A stretch of DNA of 64,000 nucleotides, taken from Amycolatopsis acidiphila. Lineage in GTDB: Bacteria; Actinomycetota; Actinomycetes; Mycobacteriales; Pseudonocardiaceae. The notes under the pieces were generated by a model. It did no database searches. It saw only the letters and a program-made list of their open reading frames with translations, and was not told the origin of the DNA. The translations under genes and the position numbers were made by a program. Every line of letters starts with the position of its first letter. Position 1 is the stretch's first letter. The stretch covers positions 6,386,001 to 6,450,000 of the forward strand of contig NZ_CP090063.1 of assembly GCF_021391495.1 (NCBI RefSeq). The letters are read 5' to 3'. Shown here in pieces: positions 1 to 7,717 of the stretch.

Positions 1-739
1 CCCAGTCCACGCTCTCCGCTATCGACGGCGCCTTGCGCAGCTCCATCCCCCGCAGCGCGCCGACGACGCGCACCAGCGAATCGGTCAGCCGGACGTCGAG
101 CCCCGGGACCTTCAGCGTGACGATGTCGCGTTCGAGCTCCGGCGACGGGAAGTCCAGGTGCAGGAACAGGCAGCGCCGCTTGAGCGCCTCGGACAGCTCG
201 CGCGTCGCGTTGGACGTCAGCAGCACGAACGGGCGGCGGGTCGCGGTGATGGTGCCCAGCTCCGGCACGGTGACCTGGAAGTCGCCGAGCACCTCCAGCA
301 GCAGGCCCTCCATCTCGACGTCCGACTTGTCGGTCTCGTCGATCAGCAGGACGGTCGGCTCCGGGTTGCGGATCGCCTTCAGCAGCGGGCGCGGCAGCAG
401 GAACTCCTCGCTGAACACCTCGTCGCGGGTGTCCTCCCAGCCCTCGTCACGGCCGGCGGTGATGCGCAGCAGCTGCTTGGCGTGGTTCCACTCGTAGAGC
501 GCGCGGGCCTCGTCGATGCCCTCGTAGCACTGCAGGCGCACGAGCTCACTGCTGGTGGCCTCCGCCAGCGCCCGCGCCAGCTCGGTCTTGCCGACGCCGG
601 CGGGCCCCTCCACGAGCAGCGGCTTGCCGAGCCGGTCGGCGAGGTAGACGGTGGTCGCCACCGGGGTCGAGGCCAGGTATCCGGCCCCCGCCAGCCGCTC
701 GACGACCTCGTCGACCGAACCGAACAACGGTTCCTGCAT
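1..739 (-). CDS. MoxR-family AAA+ ATPase (3' end outside window)
   Basis: The gene runs off the left edge, so the C-terminus is not visible. MoxR ATPases are chaperone-like AAA+ proteins that usually act with a von Willebrand factor A (VWA) partner to activate metalloenzymes or complexes. Visible are Walker A GPAGVGKT at about residues 45-52, a Walker B segment reading VLLIDETDKSD, and a sensor-I-type LLTSNATRE. The ATG start at 739 has AGGAGG just upstream. A second MoxR (54223-55089) shares the layout and the phrase RLQCxEGID but lies in the cox/pca region; this one has no visible VWA partner, which may lie beyond the edge. Family assignment is firm; the client is unknown. Confidence 0.9.
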   Translation of the reverse strand, partial: MQEPLFGSVDEVVERLAGAGYLASTPVATTVYLADRLGKPLLVEGPAGVGKTELARALAEATSSELVRLQCYEGIDEARALYEWNHAKQLLRITAGRDEGWEDTRDEVFSEEFLLPRPLLKAIRNPEPTVLLIDETDKSDVEMEGLLLEVLGDFQVTVPELGTITATRRPFVLLTSNATRELSEALKRRCLFLHLDFPSPELERDIVTLKVPGLDVRLTDSLVRVVGALRGMELRKAPSIAESVDW

Positions 740-813
740 CAGCACCTCCTGCTACGGCAACCTTCGCATTGTCGAACGGGATTCGCTTTCCGGGCGGTGG
801 AGCGTGCGCAAGG

Positions 814-993
814 TCACTTTTCGTACCGGGGGTCGAGCGCGGCGGCGTACGGCCACTGCCCGTCGGGCCGGCGGGTGGGCCTGTCGCGGTAGCGCCCGCA
901 GCGATCTGCGGCTCGCCCTCCACGACGTACAGCCGGTACAGCCGGATCTCCGCGGTGGCGAGGTCGCCGCACGCGCGCCAGCACGTCGTCCAT
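814..993 (-). pseudogene. Small gene upstream of moxR, apparently with two compensating frameshifts
   Basis: An open frame of 59 codons starts at ATG 993 behind a GGAG site and ends at TGA 814. Its beginning (MDDVLARVR) and end (GQWPYAAALDPRYEK) look protein-like, but the middle reads as arginine/proline-rich noise. In the neighbouring frame the middle reads GDLATAEIRLYRLYVVEGEP, which looks like real coding sequence. One indel near each end of that middle piece would join the three parts into a protein of about 58 residues. It is either a decayed gene, two sequencing errors, or a chance frame. It lies 74 bp upstream of the MoxR gene and may be cotranscribed with it. No family recognised. Confidence 0.35.
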
Positions 994-1029
994 CTCGGCA
1001 GCTCCGCCCTGACACCATCGCGTAGGTAC

Positions 1030-1041
1030 GAACGATCGTTC
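1030..1041. promoter_or_regulatory. 12-bp palindrome GAACGATCGTTC, possible TetR operator
   Basis: A perfect palindrome lies between the TetR stop (1045) and the small gene start (993). It differs at one base from the GAACGTTCGTTC repeats at the TetR promoter. It may let the same repressor control the small gene and moxR downstream. Flanking GTAGG and CCTAC extend the dyad, so a weak terminator is the alternative. Confidence 0.4.
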
Positions 1042-1044
1042 AGC

Positions 1045-1656
1045 CTACAGCGGCCCCTGCAGGAGAGCCAGGGCGTAATGGGCGTGCTGGCCGGCCAGCT
1101 GCTCCGGGGTCAGCCTGCCGCCGGGGTGGTACCAGGTCGCGATGGCAGCGCACATCGAGACGATGTTGCGCGCCGCGTCGTCGGGATAGGGCGTGGCGAA
1201 CTCGCCCGAGGCCGAGCCCGCGGCCACGATCTCCTCGTAGAGCCCCTGCGTGCTGTCCCTCGCCGCGACCACGCGTTTGCGTGCCACCCCGGTCAGGTAC
1301 CGGATCTCGCTCAGCGCGACCAGGGAGGCGACCTGGTGGTCGACGACGAAGCCGACGTGCGCCACGACCGCGGCGCGCAGCCGGTCGCTCGCCCGCCGCC
1401 CGGCGCCGTCGACGGCCGCCTGGATCCGGCTGAGCAGCTCGTCGTTGGCCATCCGCAGCAGCGCGGCCAGCAGATCCGCCTTCGCCGGGAAGTAGTTGTA
1501 GAGATTGGACAGGCTCGTCCCGGCCCCGCGGGCCACGTCCCGCATCGACGCGCCGTAGAAGCCCTTCTCCCCGAAGGCTTCCAGGGCCGCGTTGAGGATG
1601 GCGGCCTGGTTGCCGCGGCCGGTGTCCGGGATCAGCGTCGGCGAACGTTCGTTCAT
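1045..1656 (-). CDS. TetR-family repressor
   Basis: 203 residues with an N-terminal TetR helix-turn-helix: AILNAALEAFGEKGFYGASM followed by SLSNLYNYFPAKADLLAALL (about residues 18-67). The C-terminal ligand domain is divergent, as usual in this family. The gene is divergent from the acyl-CoA operon starting at 1736, and two copies of GAACGTTCGTTC sit in the shared promoter, one overlapping its own start codon. This implies autoregulation and control of the operon, with an acyl-CoA or the pathway substrate as likely inducer (inference). The ATG at 1656 is preceded by a GGAG-like CTCC complement outside the operator repeat. Family is certain, ligand unknown. Confidence 0.92.
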   Translation of the reverse strand: MNERSPTLIPDTGRGNQAAILNAALEAFGEKGFYGASMRDVARGAGTSLSNLYNYFPAKADLLAALLRMANDELLSRIQAAVDGAGRRASDRLRAAVVAHVGFVVDHQVASLVALSEIRYLTGVARKRVVAARDSTQGLYEEIVAAGSASGEFATPYPDDAARNIVSMCAAIATWYHPGGRLTPEQLAGQHAHYALALLQGPL

Positions 1657-1718
1657 GGAGAAAGGCTAACGCAGCTTGACCTCATCGAGCATGGATGTTT
1701 TTGTAAGAACGTTCGTTC
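1643..1718. promoter_or_regulatory. Divergent promoter with two identical operator-like 12-mers
   Basis: GAACGTTCGTTC occurs at 1643-1654, overlapping the TetR start codon, and again at 1707-1718, 18 bp before the TTG start of the operon. Each contains the palindrome GAACGTTC. Identical spacing-independent copies on both promoters are what an autoregulated TetR repressor needs. The first copy also encodes the N-terminal residues of TetR, so part of the conservation could be coding. Confidence 0.55.
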
Positions 1719-1735
1719 GTGTTCGAGGAGTGCCC

Positions 1736-2425
1736 TTGTCGCCACCGTTCTTCGAGGAGTTCGCCGTCGGGCAGCGCCAGATCCGGCCGGTCCCGCAGAA
1801 GTCCTTCGACCCCGCCGCCCTCGCCGCTGTGTTCACCGGCGAGGGCGTGCTCACCGACCTCAGCTGGCAGCACGTGAGTGCCGGCAGCCCCGACGACCGG
1901 CTGGAGGCCGAGCTCGTGGTGACCCGCTGCCGTCGTGCGCAGGACCGGGACAACGGCCTGGTCCAGCGGCATCTCAGGGTGCGCAACCAGCACGGCGAGA
2001 CCCGGCAGCGCGGCTGCGCGACCGTCCTCGTGCCGGCCCGCGGCCCGGGTCCCGACCGGGTCTGCCACAACTTCGGCACAGTGGCCTGGGGCGAGGCGCT
2101 CACCGAAGGCCTCGGCGAGGACTTCGCGCGGGCGACCGCGAGCTGGGACGGCACCATCGGGCTGCGCTGCGGCGAGGACGAGGTGCACCTGCGGGTCTAC
2201 CGCGGCCGGGTCGTCGAGGTGACCCGCCGCGCGCCGCTGGGCGCCACGTTCGTCCTCGCCGCGAGCGAGCTGACCTGGACCGAGCTGGTCACCGGCCCGG
2301 CCGACGACTTCATGCGGCGGGCGATGCACGGCGAGTTCGAGGTCACCGGCAACGGGTACGAGTACCTGCGGCTCACGAAGGTCCTCGCGCTGCTGGCCCG
2401 CCGGGCGCGGGAGGTGGCCCGATGA
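1736..2425 (+). CDS. MaoC-like hot-dog / SCP2-like two-part protein
   Basis: Start chosen at TTG 1736 because GAGGAG lies 6 bases upstream; a GTG at 1730 touches the ribosome site. The protein has about 229 residues. The first half opens with FFEEFAVGQ, typical of MaoC-type hot-dog proteins, and later reads VRNQHGETRQRGCATVLV, the usual closing strand of that fold. The segment that normally carries the hydratase Asp and His is shortened and I do not see them, so it may bind rather than hydrate an acyl-CoA. The second half (from about residue 115) resembles an SCP2 sterol-carrier domain. First gene of a five-gene operon; its stop overlaps the next start (ATGA). Domain calls are by eye. Confidence 0.6.
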   Translation: MSPPFFEEFAVGQRQIRPVPQKSFDPAALAAVFTGEGVLTDLSWQHVSAGSPDDRLEAELVVTRCRRAQDRDNGLVQRHLRVRNQHGETRQRGCATVLVPARGPGPDRVCHNFGTVAWGEALTEGLGEDFARATASWDGTIGLRCGEDEVHLRVYRGRVVEVTRRAPLGATFVLAASELTWTELVTGPADDFMRRAMHGEFEVTGNGYEYLRLTKVLALLARRAREVAR

Positions 2426-3225
2426 TCGAGGCAGGCTATTTCGACATCGGCGGCACACTGTCCTATGTGGAGCAGACAAGGCACGGGCGGCCCTTGCTGT
2501 GCCTGCACACCGCAGGACAGAGCGGCGTGCAGTGGCGGCACAGCGTGGCCGGGCTCGCCGACCGCGGCTACCGCGTCATCGTGCCCGACCTGCCGGGACA
2601 CGGCCGGTCCGAGCCCCCGCCGGGCGAGCCGATCGACGACCTCGGCCGCTACGCCGTGTGGTGCGAACAGCTCGTCGACGCCCTCGAACTGGAGCGGCCG
2701 CTGGTCGTCGGCTGCTCGATCGGCGGGAAGATCACGCTCGACCTCGCCGTCCGGATGGGCCACCGGCTCGCCGGGGTCGTCGCGATGGCGGCCGAAGCCG
2801 GGCCGGGCCGGGCGAGCCTGTCCGGCCTGCGCCGCGAGCTCGAGGACGTCGCCGCGCCGAGCCGGGGCGACCGGACGTATCTGGGCACGCTCGCGGTGGT
2901 CGGCAGGGGCATCCCGGCCGGCCGTGCCGAGCTGATCGCCACCATGCACCGGCGCGAGGACCCGGTCGTCACGACCGCGGACCTGCTCGGCTGGGGCACC
3001 CACGACGTCCGCGCGGGACTTGCCGAAATCGCCTGTCCGGTGCACCTTGTCGTGGGTGAGGACGATCTCTGGCTCGACGCGGCGAAGGTGCGCATGACGG
3101 CCGAATCGATCCCGGACGCCCGGTTCACGCTGCTCGAGGGCATCGGGCACTACCCGATGGAGGAGCTGGCCGGGTTCCCCGCGCTCCTGCACGAGTGGCT
3201 CACCGCACTGGTGGAGTCGCGATGA
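2422..3225 (+). CDS. Alpha/beta-fold hydrolase
   Basis: 267 residues. The nucleophile elbow GCSIGG places Ser99; Asp214 or Asp215 (GEDDLW) and His243 (GIGHYPMEE) complete the triad, and the oxyanion region is LHTAGQSG near residue 29. The size and lack of a lid insertion fit small-molecule hydrolases such as enol-lactonases or C-C hydrolases. It overlaps the genes on both sides by 4 bp (ATGA), so it is translated together with the acyl-CoA genes. Likely role: opening a ring or lactone, or cleaving a thioester, in the same catabolic route (inference). The substrate cannot be read from sequence. Confidence 0.88.
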   Translation: MIEAGYFDIGGTLSYVEQTRHGRPLLCLHTAGQSGVQWRHSVAGLADRGYRVIVPDLPGHGRSEPPPGEPIDDLGRYAVWCEQLVDALELERPLVVGCSIGGKITLDLAVRMGHRLAGVVAMAAEAGPGRASLSGLRRELEDVAAPSRGDRTYLGTLAVVGRGIPAGRAELIATMHRREDPVVTTADLLGWGTHDVRAGLAEIACPVHLVVGEDDLWLDAAKVRMTAESIPDARFTLLEGIGHYPMEELAGFPALLHEWLTALVESR

Positions 3226-4745
3226 GCCTGCTGTCACTGCTCACCGCCCGCGACGCCAAATCGGTCGTCGCGATCGACGCCCATCCCACCGCACCGGTCG
3301 AGGTGCGCACCGGCGAGCTCCTCGACCGCGTGCGTGCTGTCGCCGGTTCCCTGCGCCGCGCCGGGATCGGCCGCGGCGACTGCGTCGCGGTGTGGCTGCC
3401 GAACTGGTCGGACGCACTGTGCTGGCAGTTCGCCACCGCCTCGCTCGGCGCGCACGTGATCGGCGTGAACACCCGCTACAACGTCGACGAGGTGCGGCAC
3501 GTACTGCACCGCGCGCGGCCGAAGGTGATCGCTGTCGCCCACGACTTCCACGGTCTGGATCTCGCCGACCGGTTGCGGCGGGCGGTGGACGACGTCGCGC
3601 CGGCGGTCGCCGTCGTGGCCGGTCCGCACGGCGAGCCGCCCGCGGACCTCGGCCACTACGACGTCGGCGGCGGCGCTTGGGTCGCCGGCGGCGAAGGAGA
3701 GTTGTCCGAGTCCGGCGACGAGCTGGCCGTGGCGTTCACCACCTCGGGTTCGACGGGCAAGCCGAAGCTCGCGGCGCACCGGGCGTCCGCGGTCGTCGAG
3801 CACGCCCGCCGGGACGCCGAGTGCACCGGCATCGGGCCAGGCGACGTGGTGGTCTGCGCGCTGCCGCTGTCCGGGGTGTTCGGGTTCAACACCGCGATGG
3901 CGACCATCGCCGGTGGTGGAACCTGTTTGCTGGAGCCGGTTTTCGAGGAGCACGCGGTGCTCGCCGACATGGCGCGCTGGCGGGCGACGCACCTGGTGGG
4001 TGGGGACGACCTGGTCGTCCGGCTCGCCGACGCCTGGCGCGGGGAGGACCTGAAGTCCTGGCGCTGGCTGGGCATGGCGGACTTCATCGGGAAGTCCGAG
4101 AGCCTCGCGAAGTGGGCGCAGCGGGAGTTCGGCACGGCGACGACGGGTGTCTACGGCTCGTCGGAAGTGTTCGCGCTGACCGCGATGTGGCCGCTCGACG
4201 AGCCCGCGCCCCGGCGCTGGCGGGGCGGCGGGCGACTCGTGTCGCCGCGGATCGAGGCGCGCGTGGCCGACGGCGAGCTGCAGCTGCGCGGGCCGAACGT
4301 CGTCGACGCGTACCTGGGCGACCCGGACGTGCGGAGCTTCACCGACGACGGCTGGTTCCGCACCGGGGACCTGGCGGAGATCGCCGAGGACGGCGGCATC
4401 ACGTTCATCTGCCGGATGGGGGACGTGTTGCGGTTGCGTGGTTTCCTGGTCGATCCCGCGGAGATCGAGCACCGGCTCGCCGAGCACGAGGCCGTCGTGA
4501 CTGCGAAGGTGGTCGGTGTGCGCGGGGACGAAGGCGACGAGGCGGTCGGGTTCGTCGTCGCCGAGGGCGACGTCGACGGCGAGACGTTGCGCGAGTGGTG
4601 CGGCGAGACACTGGCGAAGTTCAAGGTGCCCGCGCAGATCCACGTCATCGACGAGATGCCGACGACGTCCGGCACGAACGGAACCAAGATCAGGGCGGCG
4701 GCGCTGCGGGAACGGGCCCAGCGCGAACGAGAGGCAGCACGATGA
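3222..4745 (+). CDS. AMP-dependent acyl-CoA ligase
   Basis: 507 residues of the ANL superfamily, which activates a carboxylic acid with ATP and joins it to CoA. The phosphate-binding loop TTSGSTGKPK is at about residues 173-182. Later come VYGSSEVFAL (adenine-binding motif), GWFRTGDLAEI with its ribose-binding Asp, and the hinge RMGDVLRLRGF. The C-terminal lysine region reads TSGTNGTKIR, an unusual form of the common PxxxxGKxxR motif, but the Lys is kept. ATG 3222 overlaps the preceding stop. It is the likely entry step of the operon. Substrate unknown; medium-size or aromatic acids are equally possible. Confidence 0.92.
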   Translation: MSLLSLLTARDAKSVVAIDAHPTAPVEVRTGELLDRVRAVAGSLRRAGIGRGDCVAVWLPNWSDALCWQFATASLGAHVIGVNTRYNVDEVRHVLHRARPKVIAVAHDFHGLDLADRLRRAVDDVAPAVAVVAGPHGEPPADLGHYDVGGGAWVAGGEGELSESGDELAVAFTTSGSTGKPKLAAHRASAVVEHARRDAECTGIGPGDVVVCALPLSGVFGFNTAMATIAGGGTCLLEPVFEEHAVLADMARWRATHLVGGDDLVVRLADAWRGEDLKSWRWLGMADFIGKSESLAKWAQREFGTATTGVYGSSEVFALTAMWPLDEPAPRRWRGGGRLVSPRIEARVADGELQLRGPNVVDAYLGDPDVRSFTDDGWFRTGDLAEIAEDGGITFICRMGDVLRLRGFLVDPAEIEHRLAEHEAVVTAKVVGVRGDEGDEAVGFVVAEGDVDGETLREWCGETLAKFKVPAQIHVIDEMPTTSGTNGTKIRAAALRERAQREREAAR

Positions 4746-5953
4746 GCGAGGTTGTGATCTGTGAACCCCTCCGCACCCCGGTGGGGCGCTACGGCGGGAT
4801 GTTCAAGGGCGTGCCGGCGGCGAAACTGGCGTCGACGGTCGTCGCCGAGCTCGTCAAGCGCACCGGGGTCGCGCCGGACTCGATCGAGGACGTCATCTTC
4901 GGCCAGTGCTATCCAAACGGTGAGGCCCCGGCCATCGGACGGGTCGCGGCGCTGGACGCCGGGCTGCCGGTGGACGTGCCGGGCGTGCAGGTGGACCGGC
5001 GGTGCGGCTCGGCGCTGCAGGCGGTGCTCGACGCGGCGATGAGGGTGCAGACCGGCGCGCAGGAGGTGGTGTTCGCGGGCGGCGCGGAGAGCATGAGCGG
5101 TGTGGAGTTCTACACCGACGCGATCCGCTGGGGTGTGCGCGGGCCCGGCGTCGAGCTGAAGGACCGGCTGGCGCGCGGGCGGCTGACCGCGGGCGGGGAC
5201 AACTACCCGGTGCCCGGCGGGATGCTGGAGACCGCGGAGAACCTGCGCCGCGAGTACGGCATTCCGCGGGATGAGCAGGATCTGCTCGCGCTGCACTCGC
5301 ATCAGCGCGCGGTCGCGGCGATCGAGGACGGGCGCTTCGGGGAGGAGGTCGTGCCCGTGACGGTCGCCGGCCGGCGCGGGGAAACGGTGTTCGACCGCGA
5401 CGAGCATCCCAGGGCGGACAGCTCGCTGGAGTCGCTGGCGGCACTGCGGCCGGTGCTGGGCCGCGACGACCCGGAGGCGACCGTGACCGCGGGCAACTCC
5501 AGCGGCCAGAACGACGGCGCCGCGGTGTGCCTGGTGACCACGATGGACAAGGCCGAACAGCTGGGCCTGCAGCCGTTCGCGCGGCTCGTGTCGTGGGCGG
5601 TGGCGGGAGTGCCGCCGCGCACGATGGGCATCGGGCCGGTGCCCGCCACGGAGAAAGCGCTTGCTCGCGCCGGACTGCGGCTGGCGGACATGGATCTGAT
5701 CGAGCTGAACGAGGCGTTCGCCGCACAGGTGCTCGCGGTGACCCGTGAGTGGGGCTTCGGCGTGGCGGACTTCGAGCGGCTGAACGTCAACGGTTCGGGG
5801 ATCTCGCTGGGACACCCGGTCGGCGCGACGGGCGTGCGGATCCTGACCACGATGCTGCGCGAGATGCGGCGGCGCGGTTCGCGCTACGGGCTGGAGACCA
5901 TGTGCATCGGCGGCGGCCAGGGCCTCGCCGCGATCTTCGAGCGAGTCGCATGA
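4742..5953 (+). CDS. Thiolase (acetyl-CoA acyltransferase)
   Basis: 403 residues. The acylated nucleophile is Cys88 in DRRCGSALQ; His358 (GHPVGATG) and Cys388 (CIGGGQG) are the other catalytic residues, so a degradative or biosynthetic thiolase is expected to be active. The NEAFAAQ motif is present. The start ATG 4742 overlaps the ligase stop, and the stop overlaps the CoA-transferase start, both as ATGA. In this setting it would cleave the beta-ketoacyl-CoA formed from the activated substrate. It is clearly different from the PcaF thiolase at 60251-61438, so the two serve separate routes. Confidence 0.94.
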   Translation: MSEVVICEPLRTPVGRYGGMFKGVPAAKLASTVVAELVKRTGVAPDSIEDVIFGQCYPNGEAPAIGRVAALDAGLPVDVPGVQVDRRCGSALQAVLDAAMRVQTGAQEVVFAGGAESMSGVEFYTDAIRWGVRGPGVELKDRLARGRLTAGGDNYPVPGGMLETAENLRREYGIPRDEQDLLALHSHQRAVAAIEDGRFGEEVVPVTVAGRRGETVFDRDEHPRADSSLESLAALRPVLGRDDPEATVTAGNSSGQNDGAAVCLVTTMDKAEQLGLQPFARLVSWAVAGVPPRTMGIGPVPATEKALARAGLRLADMDLIELNEAFAAQVLAVTREWGFGVADFERLNVNGSGISLGHPVGATGVRILTTMLREMRRRGSRYGLETMCIGGGQGLAAIFERVA

Positions 5954-7122
5954 ACCCGTTGGCGGGCCTGCGGGTCATCGAGTGCGCGAGTTTCGTGGCC
6001 GCGCCTTCGGCGTGCATGACGCTGGCGCAGCTGGGCGCGGAGGTCATCCGGGTCGACCCGATCGGCGGGGCGGCGGACTACCGGCGCTGGCCGGTCGCGC
6101 CCACCGGGACGAGCCTGTACTGGACGGCGCTGAACCGCGGGAAGCGTTCGGTGGCGGTCAACATGCGCTCGGACGAGGGACGGGAGCTGGTCGCCGCGCT
6201 GGTCGCGGAGGCCGGGATCTTCGTCGACAACGCCGTCGGCCGGCGGTGGCTGTCGTACGAGAACCTGTCCGCGCGGCGGGCCGATCTCATCCACCTGCAC
6301 CTGCAGGGCCGGGCGGACGGGACGCCCGCGGTCGACTACACGGTCAACGCGGAGGTCGGCGTGCCCACGATCACGGGCCGCGAGTACGACGCGGCGCCGG
6401 TGAACCACGTGCTGCCGGCGTGGGACCTGCTGACGGGCATGACCGTGACGACGGGCGTGCTCGCCGCCCTGCACGAGCGCGCGAAGACGGGCAAGGGCGC
6501 GTACATCGAGCTCGCACTGGCCGATGTCGCAGCCGCGGGCGTGGCGAACCTGGGCTGGCTGGGCGAAGCACAGCTACGCGGCGCGGAGCGGCCGAAGCAC
6601 GGGAACCACGTGTACGGCAGCTTCGGCATCGACTTCGAGACGAGCGACGGGCAGCGGGTGATGGTGGTCGCCCTGACCGAGGGGCAGTGGCATGCGCTGC
6701 GGAAGGTCACCGGGACGGAGGAGGTGTTCAGCGCGCTGGAGCCGGCGCTGGACGTGGACCTGAACCAGGAGGCCGACCGGTACCGCGTCCGCGAGACGAT
6801 CGCCGCGATCCTGCGGCCGTGGTTCGCCGCCCGGCCGCTGGCGGAGGTGAGCAAGGACCTCGACTCGGCGCGGGTGTTGTGGGGCCGGTACCGCGGCATG
6901 CCCGAGGTGGCCGCCTCGCCGTCCGGTGTCTTGTCCACAGTGGACCAGCCAGGCATCGGCGAGGTGCCGAGCGCGCGCTCCCCACTCCGCTGGGACGGCA
7001 CCTACGGCGGGACGGCGACGGCCCCGTCCCTGGGCGAGGACACGGACCACGTGCTGGCCTCGGTGCTGGGCCTGCCGGCGGCCGAGATCACCCGCCTCCA
7101 CGACGGCGGGGTGGTCGCGTAA
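5950..7122 (+). CDS. Family III CoA-transferase, similar to 2-methylfumaryl-CoA isomerase (Mct)
   Basis: 390 residues, CaiB/BaiF family. The N-terminal stretch with FVAAPSACMTLAQLGAEVIR and then VDPIGGAADYRRWPV closely follows the pattern I recall for mesaconyl-C1-C4-CoA transferase (Mct), and the candidate catalytic aspartate is Asp159 in VNHVLPAWD. Family III enzymes move CoA between carboxylates through an aspartyl-CoA anhydride. If the resemblance holds, it would move CoA within, or between, dicarboxylic acids, fitting the tail of a catabolic operon. ATG 5950 overlaps the thiolase stop. No other 3-hydroxypropionate bicycle gene is nearby, so Mct function itself is not claimed. Confidence 0.85.
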   Translation: MNPLAGLRVIECASFVAAPSACMTLAQLGAEVIRVDPIGGAADYRRWPVAPTGTSLYWTALNRGKRSVAVNMRSDEGRELVAALVAEAGIFVDNAVGRRWLSYENLSARRADLIHLHLQGRADGTPAVDYTVNAEVGVPTITGREYDAAPVNHVLPAWDLLTGMTVTTGVLAALHERAKTGKGAYIELALADVAAAGVANLGWLGEAQLRGAERPKHGNHVYGSFGIDFETSDGQRVMVVALTEGQWHALRKVTGTEEVFSALEPALDVDLNQEADRYRVRETIAAILRPWFAARPLAEVSKDLDSARVLWGRYRGMPEVAASPSGVLSTVDQPGIGEVPSARSPLRWDGTYGGTATAPSLGEDTDHVLASVLGLPAAEITRLHDGGVVA

Positions 7123-7169
7123 CGGCGGTGGCTGGGCTGGGCTGGGCCCGTCGGCGGGTGGAGCCGGTC

Positions 7170-7224
7170 GGCGGGTGGGTGGGCGGGTGGGTGGGCGGGT
7201 GGGTGGGCGGGTGGGTGGGCTGGG
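7170..7224 (+). repeat. Tandem 12-bp GGGCGGGTGGGT repeat, G-quadruplex-prone
   Basis: About four copies of GGGCGGGTGGGT in tandem (first copy short by one base), followed by GGGCTGGG. More than twelve runs of three G separated by single bases would favour very stable quadruplexes in DNA and in any transcript running past the CoA-transferase stop at 7122. A role in ending transcription of the operon is possible but not shown. Confidence 0.85.
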
Positions 7225-7543
7225 CGCGATGGTGGCTGCCCGCCATGGCGGCCGGGTGGACGCTCGCCACCTCGCTGGCAGCCACCCGGCTGCCTCGCGC
7301 CAGCCGTCCGTTGCCCGCGGCCCGGCCACTGCTCAAGGCCCCGCCGAGCCATCGAGCGCCCGTGATCAGCCGCCCGCCAACACCCGCGCCCGTCACCTCG
7401 CTGGCAGCCCACGCTCGCCATCGGCCGCCTGCCCGTCTCCGGCTCAGCCACCTACTGCCGCTGGCCAACCGCCCACACCAGCCACCGCCACCCCACGACA
7501 GCCACCTGCCGCCACCGGTCGCCCACCTACCCCCTCAGCCACC

Positions 7544-7617
7544 TGCCCCGCTGACCAGCCGCCGCCACTCGCGCCGCCGCTGCCCCGCTGACTAGCCGCC
7601 GCCACTCGCGCCGCCGC
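7544..7617. repeat. 37-bp tandem duplication
   Basis: Two adjoining 37-bp copies (7544-7580 and 7581-7617) start TGCCCCGCTGA and end GCGCCGCCGC, with one mismatch (C/T). It lies inside the C-rich non-coding stretch and marks recent slippage or unequal exchange. Confidence 0.8.
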
Positions 7618-7717
7618 GTCGGCGACAGCCACCTGCTGCCGCTGACCAGCCGCACCACCCGGTCCCCGCGCGCCCACCGAGCCCCCTCAGCCACCTCCGG
7701 CCCGGCCACCCCCACCC

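Larger units (their letters stand above)
7123..7717. other. Intergenic stretch of low-complexity GC-rich DNA, no gene seen
   Basis: About 600 bp between the CoA-transferase and a small convergent gene. Translations in all frames are Pro/Thr/Arg/Ala-rich without domain character, start sites with ribosome signals, or normal codon choice. The left third is G-rich on the plus strand (see 7170-7224); the remainder is C-rich with degenerate repeats of GCCACC, AGCCGCC and CTGACCAGCC. It looks like expanding simple-sequence DNA, possibly over a dead gene. Confidence 0.6.

Noticed and set aside
1..739. First MoxR as the cox partner
   Set aside because: It lies more than 40 kb from the cox genes; the MoxR at 54223-55089 is next to mocA and close to the VWA gene and is the better candidate.
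3392..4741. Long second-frame translations inside the ligase gene and similar overlapping frames elsewhere
   Set aside because: Arg/Gly/Ala-rich products without motifs are typical shadows of high-GC coding DNA.
7170..7224. CRISPR-like array
   Set aside because: The repeats are tandem 12-mers without spacers, and there are no cas genes.
7123..7717. Proline-rich secreted or structural protein
   Set aside because: No start with a ribosome site, no signal peptide, and composition is explained by simple repeats in every frame.
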